From Nitrospina sp. (GTDB taxonomy: Bacteria; Nitrospinota; Nitrospinia; Nitrospinales; JACRGP01): a DNA stretch of 64,000 bases. Each line of letters begins with the position of its first letter. Position 1 is the first letter of the stretch. Made by a program: the position numbers and the translations under genes. The stretch lies in NCBI GenBank assembly GCA_024648695.1, contig JACAVV010000010.1:62001-126000 (forward strand). Direction: 5' to 3'. Shown here in pieces: positions 49,690-59,970 of the stretch. Under the pieces are notes generated by a model. That model did no database searches and was not told where the DNA came from. It saw nothing but the letters and a program-made list of their open reading frames with translations.

Positions 49690-50936
49690 GTTTTGGCGAA
49701 ATCAGGTTTCTCGATGAATATGAAAAAGCTTCCGATACTGAAAAATTCCCTCTGGTCAGAAAATGGATGGATCATCATCCCCTGCCTTTTTTCGATGAAC
49801 TGCGAAGGAAACGGCCCATTTTTGAAACACCGGTTTGTACTCTTGTCAGCCGGTTTCATGATGTGTTGGAGGTCCTTAATCTGCATGACATATTTAACGT
49901 GGAACTGTACAAACCCAAAATGGGATCCTATCTGATGGCGCAGGACGACACACCGGTGCACTTTCGTGAAAAGGCCATCATGCGCTCTATGCTCAATCGC
50001 GATGAGATTCCGGAAATCAGACAGTTCGTTGCGGACCGCGCTAAAAAAATTCTGGATGCAAGCAAGGGGTCCATTGAACTGACGCAAAACTTTTCCCGCG
50101 CGGTTCCCGTAACCATCGTTCAGGAGCGCTTCGGCCTGGACGGCATCGAACCTGAAAAGCAGATGGAGTGGTCCTATTGGAGCCAATACAACACCTTCTA
50201 CAACCAACCCTTCGACCTGAATGACGATGCCGAGTCTATCACTCAAAAAGCCCAGGATGTTGCCAAGGAAATCGGGGCTTACGTCCAGGAACTGATTCCG
50301 CGAAAGCTGAAGGACATTAAAGATGGCAAGGCGGGCAATGATGTGGTTTCACGAATGCTTTCGACCCAATATCCGGAGTCCGTTGGATTCCCCATGGACC
50401 GCCTGGGCCGCAATGTGGGAGGTCTGCTCATCGGAACCGTTGAAACCACTGCGCAGGCGGTCAGCCAGATTGTCCAGCAAATCCTGCAACGACCCGATGT
50501 CAAAGACCAGGCGGTGGCCGCCGCCCAGGAAAGTGACCTCGAAGCTTTCGATGGATTCGTCTGGGAAGCTTTGCGCTTTCATCCCATCTCCACCTATATT
50601 TTCCGAAAGGCGGGAGAGGATTTTGTTTTGGCCCGTGACACTGCTCATGAAACCGCAATTAAAAAGGGAACCCTGGTTCTGGCGATGACCCTGTCTGCTA
50701 TGTTCGATGCCACGGCGTTTCCCAATCCTTACACCTTCAATCCGAAGAGATCCTTGAGCAACACCTTTCATTTCGGAGTCGGGCTCCATGAATGTCTGGG
50801 CAAACATTTTGGCATGGCTATCATTCCCGAAATGGTGCGGCAAGTCCTTCTTCGTCCTGGAGTGAAGGCTTCCGGATGCATCGACTACAAAGGCACGCCC
50901 TTTCCCAGCCATTATGAAATTTGCTGGGAGGCTTGA
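49686..50936 (+). CDS. Cytochrome P450
   Basis: Haem-binding FHFGVGLHECLGKHFGMA and ExxR-like WEALRFHPI; ATGA overlap with upstream cytochrome gene. Confidence 0.92.
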   Translation: MSFGEIRFLDEYEKASDTEKFPLVRKWMDHHPLPFFDELRRKRPIFETPVCTLVSRFHDVLEVLNLHDIFNVELYKPKMGSYLMAQDDTPVHFREKAIMRSMLNRDEIPEIRQFVADRAKKILDASKGSIELTQNFSRAVPVTIVQERFGLDGIEPEKQMEWSYWSQYNTFYNQPFDLNDDAESITQKAQDVAKEIGAYVQELIPRKLKDIKDGKAGNDVVSRMLSTQYPESVGFPMDRLGRNVGGLLIGTVETTAQAVSQIVQQILQRPDVKDQAVAAAQESDLEAFDGFVWEALRFHPISTYIFRKAGEDFVLARDTAHETAIKKGTLVLAMTLSAMFDATAFPNPYTFNPKRSLSNTFHFGVGLHECLGKHFGMAIIPEMVRQVLLRPGVKASGCIDYKGTPFPSHYEICWEA

Positions 50937-51381
50937 GGTTCGGGACCTTTGTCTTTTGCACAGGAATATGTCCTGGCGAAATTCGAACCCCAAATAAGGA
51001 AAAACTACGGAACGTCATTTTGAGCGTAACGAAGAATTTTTGGTAGAATATTGATTTGGCTGTAACCCTGGTTACCCCTATAAAATATTCTTTCCTGGTA
51101 GAGGAATCTTGCATTCCATTTAGAAGCATACTGTCGAAGAATAATTTTTCTTGCGACAAAGGCTTATTAGAGATCCTTCACTCGTTGTTAAGGATTTTTC
51201 ATTTATATGCTCAGAATGTAACGACTCTATATTGACTCGCAAGTTGCCTCTTTTTATAATAGCGTTATCATAAAGTTGTTATGAGGAGAGGCCGTTTACT
51301 TTATCGCCTGTCTTGTTGCCGTACCTGCGTGAGACCCTAAAGCATTTTTTTTGACTCATATTTTCGCTTTTTATTCGCCCT

Positions 51382-54300
51382 ATGTTTATACACTTGAATT
51401 GCCACAGCAACTACTCGTTTCTCGCCGGGTCGGGAACCATTGAGCGCCTTGTTCAAAGCGCCGCGACGCTGGGTTGTTCCGCTTTGGCGCTTACGGATAC
51501 CAACGGATTGTATGGTGCGGTGCCGTTTTACCGCGCCGCGCAAACGGCGGGCATTCGCCCGATCTTTGGTGTGGAGATCGATGCACGCGCTGAAAACCCT
51601 TCGGTGCCCATCGAACTGGTCCACGAATCACGGGCAGTCTTGCTGGCGAAAAATCTGAATGGCTTCGGCGAGATCTGCCGCATCATCAACGCCCGGCAAC
51701 TGGATAAAGGGTTTTGTCTTGCGAACACACTGTCTGCTTGCAGTCACGACATCATTGTTTTAGCGGCGAATGCAGATTTGTTGCAAAGGATCGCGTTCAG
51801 GCGCGGCCGACATAACCTTTTTGCGGAACTGGTCCTGCACGAGAAAATATACCGGGTACACCACCTGGTCGAACAAGCAAACAGCCTCGGTCTCCCCTAC
51901 GTGGCAACGAACCGTGTGTTTTTTCCTGGAGTTGACGACTGGCAGGCGCATCGCTTGTTGTCGGCCATTCGCACAGGCGCCACCGTTCACACACTACCCT
52001 CAGGCTCAACGGTTTCGAAGGACGCTTGGCTGAAATCTTCCGCCGAAATGGTCCGGCTGTTTCGGGACATTCCATCAGCGTTTGCCAACACCGAAGGGAT
52101 CGCCGGGCAATGCCGGGTGGAACTGCCTATCGGCACGATCCAACTACCACCTTTTGCTGGGGCGGCGGAATCCGCGGCCCGTGTCGAGGGACTCGGCACA
52201 CCGCGGTCGCCTTCGCAATTATTGTGCAAGCTGGCGTATGCGGGACTGCACCGCCTCTACAGCGAAGGCGGCGGATTTTCCAGTTCGCTCGCGACCGCAC
52301 GCAAGCGCCTGCGTTACGAATTGAAGATCATCGACGACCTGTCGTTCGCATCTTACTTTCTGATCGTCTGGGACATCGTACGCGAGGCGCACGCGCGGGG
52401 TATTCCGACCGTAGGACGCGGCTCGGCCGCCAACAGCCTGGTATGCGCCTGTTTGGGCATCACCGAAGTCGATCCCATTGAGTACAATTTATACTTCGAA
52501 CGTTTCCTGAATCCGGAGCGCACCGATTACCCCGATATAGATATCGACTTCCCCTGGAATCGGCGCGACGAAATCATCGACTACGTTTTCGAAAAGTATG
52601 GGCGCGACAAGGTGGCTTTGATCTCCTCTCACATTCACCTGCGCGGCCGCTCCACCTTGCGGGAGGTGGGCAAGGCTCTGGGTGTGCCGATTCCGGAGAT
52701 CGACGCTTTCGTCAAAAAACTTCCCTTTCATGCCGATGTTTCGTCGCTGGAGGAAATGCGACAAACGGTTCCCGAATGCCAGGACCTGCCTTTGGAAGAC
52801 GAACCGTATCGCACGATCATCAACCTAGGTAAAAAGATAGAAGGCTTTCCGCGTCACTTGTCGATTCACTGTGGGGGTATCGTGGTCAGCCCGCAGGCAA
52901 TCACCGATTTGATTCCCTTGCAAAAAACGGTCAAAGGATTCGTGGTGACGCAATACGATATGTACCCGGTGGAGGATATGGGACTTTTGAAAATCGATCT
53001 CCTTGCACAAAAGGGCCTGGCCGTTCTCGCCGACGGCCTGCGTAATGTGGAACAACACTACGGTGTGCGCATCGATTTTGGCAGGACGGATCCGGTTGCC
53101 GATCCTAAGACCAAAAAGCTGGTGCGGGAAGGGAGGAGCATCGGTTGCTTTTATATCGAGTCGCCGGGCATGCGTAACCTGCTCCAGAAGCTGAATGTGG
53201 AAACCTTCGAGATGCTCACCGCCGCAAGCTCTATCATCCGGCCCGGTGTCGCGGACAGCGGCATGATGAAATCATTCATTGAGCGCCACAGGGGCCGCGA
53301 GCGGGTGACGCACCTGCACCCCAAAATGGAGGCGATTCTCAAAGACACCTACGGCGTGATGATTTATCAGGAAGATGTGATCAAAGTTGCCCACGCCATC
53401 GCCGGCATGAGCCTGGGCGAAGCCGACAGCCTGCGCAAATGCATGAGCAAGAAACGCGACTGGGAACGCATGGAAACCTACCGCGAGCGTTTCCTTTCCG
53501 GTGCCCGCAGTAACGGTGTACGCGCCGAGGTCGCGCAGGAAATCTGGCGACAGATCGAAAGCTTTGCCGGTTACGCCTTCTGCAAAGCGCACAGTGCCTC
53601 GTTCGCCGTGGTCTCGTACCAGACCGCCTACTTGAAGGCGCACTACCCTGCCGAGTTCATGGCCGCTGTTTTATCTAACCGCGGCGGCTTTTACGACACG
53701 GCGGAGTACCTAGAAGAAGCGCGCAGAATGGGACTCCGCATCCTGCTTCCCGATGTGAACCACAGCGCCTATGAGTTCACTGCTGTCAATCGGAACGCGT
53801 CAACAACGCAAGGAAGGCAACGCAGTACTATCCGTGTCGGCTTGATGCAAGTACGCAACCTGAGCCGGGAAAGCTGTGACGCTATCCTGAACGGACGCAC
53901 AGGACGGAACTACCATTCGCTGGACGATTTCATACAGCGCGCCGGGATCGATGCCAGTGAAACCGAGTCGCTCATCCGCTGTGGCGCGCTGGATGGTTTC
54001 GGCGCCACCCGTCCCGAAATGTTGTGGCAGTTGGCTTTATCGCAAAAGCAAACGCCGGGTCTTTCCAGTCAGGGCACGATGTTTCAGCATGAAGGGACAC
54101 GTCATAAAATCCCGTGCCTACCGCAATACGGGTTCAAGGAAAAACTGTGGGCAGAACTTGAGTGCCTCGACCTGACCGTCACCGCGCATTTGCTGTCGCT
54201 ATACAACATCAACCTGAAAGGTCGTGTCTCGGCCCGGGACTTGCCGCGTTTTGCCGGACGCTGTGTAACGCTGGTGGGCTGGCTCGTTTCCTACAAGCGA

Positions 54301-54555
54301 ACACGGACGGTACACAACCAGTTCATGAAATTCATGATGCTGGAAGACCCCAGCGGTCCCTTTGAGGTGACCTTGTTCCCCAAAGTGTATCAGCGGTTCG
54401 GCCGACTGCTCTACGGTCGCGGCCCGTTCATCGTGAAAGGTAAGGTCGAGCGCGATGGTCACTGCCATACGCTGACGGCGTTCTGGCTGGACCGTTTGGT
54501 TGCACCGGGAGCGGGAAGGCAAGGTGGCGCTGGTCATCGGCAATTCCGGCTATAA
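51382..54555 (+). CDS. dnaE2: DNA polymerase III alpha subunit-like, error-prone DnaE2/ImuC type
   Basis: PHP start FIHLNCHSNYSFLAGSGTIERLVQSAATLGCSALALTDTNGLYGAVPFYRAA; VGRGSAANSLVCACLGIT; YPDIDIDFPWNRRDEIIDYVFEKYG. Confidence 0.88.
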   Translation: MFIHLNCHSNYSFLAGSGTIERLVQSAATLGCSALALTDTNGLYGAVPFYRAAQTAGIRPIFGVEIDARAENPSVPIELVHESRAVLLAKNLNGFGEICRIINARQLDKGFCLANTLSACSHDIIVLAANADLLQRIAFRRGRHNLFAELVLHEKIYRVHHLVEQANSLGLPYVATNRVFFPGVDDWQAHRLLSAIRTGATVHTLPSGSTVSKDAWLKSSAEMVRLFRDIPSAFANTEGIAGQCRVELPIGTIQLPPFAGAAESAARVEGLGTPRSPSQLLCKLAYAGLHRLYSEGGGFSSSLATARKRLRYELKIIDDLSFASYFLIVWDIVREAHARGIPTVGRGSAANSLVCACLGITEVDPIEYNLYFERFLNPERTDYPDIDIDFPWNRRDEIIDYVFEKYGRDKVALISSHIHLRGRSTLREVGKALGVPIPEIDAFVKKLPFHADVSSLEEMRQTVPECQDLPLEDEPYRTIINLGKKIEGFPRHLSIHCGGIVVSPQAITDLIPLQKTVKGFVVTQYDMYPVEDMGLLKIDLLAQKGLAVLADGLRNVEQHYGVRIDFGRTDPVADPKTKKLVREGRSIGCFYIESPGMRNLLQKLNVETFEMLTAASSIIRPGVADSGMMKSFIERHRGRERVTHLHPKMEAILKDTYGVMIYQEDVIKVAHAIAGMSLGEADSLRKCMSKKRDWERMETYRERFLSGARSNGVRAEVAQEIWRQIESFAGYAFCKAHSASFAVVSYQTAYLKAHYPAEFMAAVLSNRGGFYDTAEYLEEARRMGLRILLPDVNHSAYEFTAVNRNASTTQGRQRSTIRVGLMQVRNLSRESCDAILNGRTGRNYHSLDDFIQRAGIDASETESLIRCGALDGFGATRPEMLWQLALSQKQTPGLSSQGTMFQHEGTRHKIPCLPQYGFKEKLWAELECLDLTVTAHLLSLYNINLKGRVSARDLPRFAGRCVTLVGWLVSYKRTRTVHNQFMKFMMLEDPSGPFEVTLFPKVYQRFGRLLYGRGPFIVKGKVERDGHCHTLTAFWLDRLVAPGAGRQGGAGHRQFRL

Positions 54556-55213
54556 ACAATCACCTCTGACAAACCCGAAACACGACGCTTCCGACATGGC
54601 AGATATGTTGAAACAACTTGGCTTTGAAGTGCAACTGGGACTGGATCTGACGCGCAAGGCGATGCGGCGCAAAGTCCGAAAATTCGGCAAGCGATTGGAA
54701 ACGGCAAAGGTAGGTTTGTTTTATTATGCCGGACATGGCGTGCAGGTGAAAGGACACAATTACCTGATCCCGTTAAACGTGGATATTATGAACGAGGATG
54801 AGGTGATTGATGAAGGGGTGGATGCGGATTCCATATTGAGAAAACTGGAAACCGCCGGAAGTGATATCAATATCATTATTCTGGATGCCTGCAGAAATAA
54901 TCCATTTGTGAGAAAGTGGGCTCCCTGAACCAGGGCTTGGCCCAAATGGACGCACCCAATGGAGCGCAAAAAAGCAATCTCCCAAAACTCCAACAACACT
55001 TTAAGTCCGAAACCCAGTACAAACCGCCAGCAAATGGAAGGGTTGGAAGCTTTAAAAGCCCGCTTGCAACACCTCGAACAAACCAACCAGAATCTGCAAT
55101 CAACATTAAAACCAAAGCGGAATACAAACCAGAGCAACGGTACCACACAGACCTTTCCAACCGACACCAATTCGACCCGAACCAAACAAAACTTTTTTGT
55201 ACCGCCTCCTTAA
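54500..55213 (+). pseudogene. Decayed caspase-family (peptidase C14) gene fused to the dnaE2 3' end
   Basis: GKVALVIGNSGYKQSPLTNPKHDASDMADMLKQLGFEV, FYYAGHGVQ, LDACRNNPF, then stop; GLAQMDAPNGA continues in another frame; coiled-coil tail ORF at 54959-55213. Confidence 0.8.
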
Positions 55214-55570
55214 TAGAGATTCCTTTAAAACTCCCAAAAACTTAGTTTCGATTGCTATTGATTCAACGACTTTGATTAGGAGTTGTAAGTTATAATCAAA
55301 GCCGGTTTATGTAACCACTTGATCGACCCATTGGAGTGGAACATTATGGCTGATTACAATCAAACCACCATATTTATGACACGAAATCCGTACCCAAATT
55401 TAGGTATCAGTCCGAAAATCCGTTTTTTTGAAATGCCGCCCTAAACCCACAAACGCAATAATACTTTAAAAATCAAATAGTTATCAATTTTCTCACAAAG
55501 AAATCAACTTTGGCACGGGGTTTGCTGTTAATTGTATTGTCATTTTTTACCCCTGTTCCGTGGGATGTTT

Positions 55571-55613
55571 GAGGAGCCGGAAGGATTCCGGTTCCTCATT
55601 CTCCCTCTTTTTT
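55571..55613 (+). terminator. Rho-independent-like terminator
   Basis: GAGGAGCCGG-AAGGATT-CCGGTTCCTC followed by a pyrimidine/T-rich tract. Confidence 0.75.
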
Positions 55614-55931
55614 TGCCCGATTTTGGGCTTTTTTTATTCCTGCCCCATTCTTTTCCCCATTTGAGATTTTCTCCCTGTTTTGGCTTACTCTGAAACCAAT
55701 TCTTTGAGCGCTATTTTATTGAATAGTGAATAGCTGAATCCTGTATTCAATTTTCATTTCGAAAAAAAAAAGATTTGATTTATCCCTGCCTGGTTTGATA
55801 AGACATTAATTGGTGTACAATAATATATTGGGAAATACTGATTAATTTAGCCCACTCCAAGCCTTCATGGATCCGGGTCATTCTCCCCAAGGATCCTGAA
55901 AGGAATTTTTCCTACTAGACTTTAAGGCCTC

Positions 55932-57218
55932 ATGAAAAATTTCAAATATTTTCTCGCCCGAATGATTTTACCCGTATTATTGATTTTCACTTTTATAGGT
56001 TCGGAAACCCTGGCTCTCCAACCAAAGACAGTGTCGTTCGATCCAGAGACCTTTGACCACCTGAATGCAGACGAACTTGTTCAAAAGGCTTTAATCGATA
56101 CTCTTTATTATGATTTCGACAAGTGGTTTGTCATTTTCCAAAATCGCATCGATACTCTGAAATCGAAACCGACCACGGTGAAAAATCAGATCGATTTGAT
56201 GAAATTCCATTTTTTCTTGTCGGGTTTGTATGTCGAACTGTCTCACGTTATGGCTTTTAACAGCAAGTTTCGGGTGGACTCGGTGTCTCAAGGATTCAAC
56301 AGCCATATGGAAAAGGCGCAGAAACTAGCCCAGAGATTATTGGAACGGGACGATATTTCTGAACCGGATCAAGCCGTGGCTTACCTTTATTTAGGAGCGG
56401 CGGAGGGTTACCTGGGAATCTTTCAATATAATAATGGCAAACTTCTAAAAGCGGTTCTCAATGGGTTCAGTGCCGACAATCATCTGGAAGAAGCTTTGAA
56501 GATGGACCCCGGTTTGGTGGATGCCCATTTGGGTTTGGGTATATACCGTTATGGGAACAGTCGGGTTGGAGGTATCGGTAATTTCATCATGCAAGGGGGA
56601 AAAGATTTAAGGCTGACGGGCCTACAACATCTGGAGCGCACCGTTCGCGAAAACTCCCTTTCCAAACCTTTAGCCATCAAAACCCTTATCTGGTTTTATA
56701 TCGCAGAAGAGATCAATCCCGAAAACAGGGATCTTCCCTCCAGTCATCCTTTATCTCGGGAATTTTGCAGAAAAAAAGTTCTGCAATGGATGGACGAATA
56801 CGAGAAAAGATATTTCCAGAGCACTCCACCAAGCCAGATTTTTAACGGCAACAAAGGTTTGGCCATGATGAAAGCGATTCAAGCGGTTCTGGATGAAGAC
56901 TATGAGGTGGCCCGCGACCAGTTCGAAAAAGTGGCTGAAGTGACCCGGTTCCTTATCGAGAAAAAAGAAATGCGAATCAATCCTCAACTCATTCCGACTG
57001 CGAATGCGGGTGTTAATTTTAGTGAGGTGATGATTGATGCCATTGAACAGTTGAATTCCCCCAAACCCACCCACCAGTGTTTAAAAATCAACAAGCAAAT
57101 CAACTTCATCGATGACGGCGGCTCGCTAGTGGACTACGATTCCAAACAAATCCGCAAGGAAATCCAGGACGTGTTTTACAACAAACTGGTTAAATTGTCG
57201 AACAAGTTGAGTTGTTGA
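55932..57218 (+). CDS. Secreted hypothetical protein, helical-repeat-like
   Basis: Signal peptide; AVAYLYLGAAEGYLGIFQYNNGKLLKAVLNG and DPGLVDAHLGLGIYRYG resemble TPR-like helices. Confidence 0.6.
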   Translation: MKNFKYFLARMILPVLLIFTFIGSETLALQPKTVSFDPETFDHLNADELVQKALIDTLYYDFDKWFVIFQNRIDTLKSKPTTVKNQIDLMKFHFFLSGLYVELSHVMAFNSKFRVDSVSQGFNSHMEKAQKLAQRLLERDDISEPDQAVAYLYLGAAEGYLGIFQYNNGKLLKAVLNGFSADNHLEEALKMDPGLVDAHLGLGIYRYGNSRVGGIGNFIMQGGKDLRLTGLQHLERTVRENSLSKPLAIKTLIWFYIAEEINPENRDLPSSHPLSREFCRKKVLQWMDEYEKRYFQSTPPSQIFNGNKGLAMMKAIQAVLDEDYEVARDQFEKVAEVTRFLIEKKEMRINPQLIPTANAGVNFSEVMIDAIEQLNSPKPTHQCLKINKQINFIDDGGSLVDYDSKQIRKEIQDVFYNKLVKLSNKLSC

Positions 57219-57321
57219 TTCATCTCAACTGAAATCCCAGGTTGAAATTTATTGATTCCGTGTAAGTTTTCCTACCCCGTAGCGACTCATCTTTCAGAAC
57301 CCTTTGAAAGGTTGGTCGCGA

Positions 57322-58257
57322 ATGAAAACCCGTTACACAGTTGGCTCCCTGGTCCTTTTAATAATCTTTCTCGGCCTGGGTGTTTTCCTTCTTTCCGGAT
57401 TTGACAAATCCCGGCACATTGTGGCTCTTAATGAAATCGTCAGCGGCGGTCCTCCGAAGGACGGCATACCTGCCATTTTATTTCCTGATTTTGTCAAGGG
57501 AGCCCAAGCCAACCGGTTTATGTTGCCCGATGACCGGATATTGGGCTTGACCCTCAATAATCAGGCAAAAGCTTACCCCATCAAAATCCTGAACTGGCAC
57601 GAAATCGTTAACGACAAAATTGGCGGCCAGGCGGTGGTGGTGACGTATTGTCCATTGTGTGGCACGGGGATGGTGTTCAATCCCAAAGTCGAAGATAAAA
57701 TCCTGACTTTTGGCGTTTCCGGTCTACTCTACCAAAGCGATATGTTGTTGTACGATCATCAAACCGAAAGCCTGTGGTCGCAAATAAAAAGCCAGGCTGT
57801 GACAGGTGACTTGATCGGTACTATGCTTCAACTCCTGCCATCGGTCCAGACCACCTGGAAGGAATGGCTGGAGAAATACCCGGAAACTCGCGTGCTTTCA
57901 ACAAATACCGGATACACTCGAAATTATGAGCGGGATCCCTATCAGGGATATTATAAAAGTCGTGAATTGTACTTTGGGGTCAATCGCAAGAGCGATTTGT
58001 TTCATCCAAAAGAGAGGATCATTGGAATTCAAATGGGTTCAAGGGCTAAAGCCTACCCCTTTTCAGAATTGGCAAAAGTAAATTCACCGGTTCAGGACAA
58101 GATCGGGAACAGGAAAATTGTGGTGTCATTCGACAGAGGTTCCCAAACTGCCAGCATTCACGACACCAAAGGCAACGAACTGCCTGCCGTGGTCGGATTC
58201 TGGTTCGCCTGGTTTGCGTTTCACCCGGAGACAGAAATTTATAAAGGAAAAATTTGA
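57322..58257 (+). CDS. DUF3179-family protein
   Basis: AYPIKILNWHEIVNDKIGGQAVVVTYCPLCGTGMVFNPKV; ESLWSQIKSQAVTGDLIG. Confidence 0.88.
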   Translation: MKTRYTVGSLVLLIIFLGLGVFLLSGFDKSRHIVALNEIVSGGPPKDGIPAILFPDFVKGAQANRFMLPDDRILGLTLNNQAKAYPIKILNWHEIVNDKIGGQAVVVTYCPLCGTGMVFNPKVEDKILTFGVSGLLYQSDMLLYDHQTESLWSQIKSQAVTGDLIGTMLQLLPSVQTTWKEWLEKYPETRVLSTNTGYTRNYERDPYQGYYKSRELYFGVNRKSDLFHPKERIIGIQMGSRAKAYPFSELAKVNSPVQDKIGNRKIVVSFDRGSQTASIHDTKGNELPAVVGFWFAWFAFHPETEIYKGKI

Positions 58258-58943
58258 TGAAAAAAAAGAGTGCCCTTATAGTGATCATTGTTATAGCCAT
58301 CGCCCTGTTCTACCATTTCGATCTGGGCCGGTTTCTAACCCTGGAAAGCATCAAAACCCATCGCCAGGACCTGTTTGATTTTTACGAGCAAAATACCCTT
58401 GCGATGATTCTGGGGTATATCACCGTGTATATTACCGCGGTCGCCCTATCCTTGCCCGGCGCCTTGTTTTTGACCCTCATAGGTGGAGCCGTCTTTGGTG
58501 CTTTAAAGGCAACATTGATCATCAATATTGGAGCCACCATCGGCGCCACGCTGGCCTTTCTTGCCGCCCGGTTCGTTCTTCGCGACTGGGTAGAGTCGAA
58601 ATGGGGCGACAAACTGAAGCCATTCAATGAAGGCTTTTCAAACAATGCGATCAATTATTTGTTGTTCTTGCGCCTGGTTCCCGTGTTTCCGTTTTTTCTG
58701 GTGAACCTCGTTTCCGGATTGACGCAAATTCCCACACGCATTTACGTATTGGGTACCATGATTGGAATCATTCCAGGAACCTTTGTATACGCCAACGCGG
58801 CCAGCAATTTGGCTTCTATCGAATCGGTTTCCGACATCGCATCTCCCGGAGTTCTTGGGGCCTTTGCCTTATTGGGCATGTTTGCTTTGATCCCAACCAT
58901 CTACAGCAAGATAAAACAAAAACGTCCGATGCCTTCTTTGTAA
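58254..58943 (+). CDS. TVP38/TMEM64 (DedA/SNARE-associated) membrane protein
   Basis: LPGALFLTLIGGAVFGALKATLIINIGATIGATLAFLAARFVLRDWV; LRLVPVFPFFLVNLVSGLT. Confidence 0.88.
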   Translation: MMKKKSALIVIIVIAIALFYHFDLGRFLTLESIKTHRQDLFDFYEQNTLAMILGYITVYITAVALSLPGALFLTLIGGAVFGALKATLIINIGATIGATLAFLAARFVLRDWVESKWGDKLKPFNEGFSNNAINYLLFLRLVPVFPFFLVNLVSGLTQIPTRIYVLGTMIGIIPGTFVYANAASNLASIESVSDIASPGVLGAFALLGMFALIPTIYSKIKQKRPMPSL

Positions 58944-58957
58944 CCAATAACTTTTTT

Positions 58958-58993
58958 AACCGGTTCCTCCTTCCTGGTAGAACCGGTTTTTTT
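58958..58993 (+). terminator. Rho-independent terminator
   Basis: AACCGGTTC / GAACCGGTT followed by TTTTT. Confidence 0.88.
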
Positions 58994-59073
58994 ATGGGGC
59001 GTTCTCATATTGAATCGGCATATAATAGAAAGAAAATTGAAAAGATACTTTCTAAATTTTCAGGAGGAAAGCT

Positions 59074-59970
59074 ATGAAGATCGGCTGGGTAGGGTTGGGC
59101 AAGATGGGTGGAAATATGGTGGAGCGCCTGCTGGCCGATGGTCATGAAATCGTCGTTTATGACAGAGATACCGATGTTGCGCGCCGCTCGGTTTCCCGTG
59201 GCGCCATTCAAGCCACTTCCTTAACGGAGCTGTTGGAAATACTTCCTGAGAGAAAAATTGTTTGGTTGATGGTCCCTGCGGGTCCGCCTGTCGAGGCCAC
59301 CTTAACTGGCTTAAAAAATAGATTATCCAAAGGCGACATACTCATTGACGGGGGCAACTCGCATTGGAAAGAGACCCAAAGGCGCTCTGAGCAACTCGCC
59401 CAAAGTGGCATTCATTGGGTTGATTGCGGAACCAGCGGCGGGGTCTGGGGATTGAAAAACGGGTACTGCCTGATGTATGGAGGCCCACGGAACGCATGTG
59501 ATGAGTTGGAACCGATTTTAAAATCATTAGCACCCGAAAACGGCTATTTATATGTGGGGCCCAGTGGTTCCGGGCATTTCACCAAAATGGTTCATAACGG
59601 TATCGAATACGGCATGATGCAGGCGTATGCGGAGGGATTCGAACTCCTGCAGGAATCGCCTTTTGGAATCGATGCCGCTAAAGTCAGCAAACTGTGGCAA
59701 AACGGCAGTGTGGTGCGATCCTGGCTATTGGACTTGGCCCATTTGGCCTTAAAGGAAGATCCACAGCTTGCAAAAATTTCCGACTATGTGGAAGATTCCG
59801 GTGAAGGACGCTGGACGGTTGAAGCGGCCATTGATTTTCGAGTACCGGCACCGGTGATCACAACGGCCCTGTTTTCACGGTTTCGGTCGCGCCAAAGCGA
59901 ATCGTTTGCCATGAAACTGGTTGCGGCTTTGAGAAACCAGTTTGGCGGCCATTCGGTAAAGGAGAAATAA
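59074..59970 (+). CDS. gnd: 6-phosphogluconate dehydrogenase (YqeC/GntZ type)
   Basis: KIGWVGLGKMGGNMVERLLADGHEIVVYDRD; FTKMVHNGIEYGMMQAYAEGF. Confidence 0.93.
   Translation: MKIGWVGLGKMGGNMVERLLADGHEIVVYDRDTDVARRSVSRGAIQATSLTELLEILPERKIVWLMVPAGPPVEATLTGLKNRLSKGDILIDGGNSHWKETQRRSEQLAQSGIHWVDCGTSGGVWGLKNGYCLMYGGPRNACDELEPILKSLAPENGYLYVGPSGSGHFTKMVHNGIEYGMMQAYAEGFELLQESPFGIDAAKVSKLWQNGSVVRSWLLDLAHLALKEDPQLAKISDYVEDSGEGRWTVEAAIDFRVPAPVITTALFSRFRSRQSESFAMKLVAALRNQFGGHSVKEK

Noticed and set aside
51268-51284. TCATAA-AGTTG-TTATGA dyad as a LexA box for dnaE2
   Set aside because: Does not match any LexA operator I know; too short and AT-rich to be claimed without a motif search.
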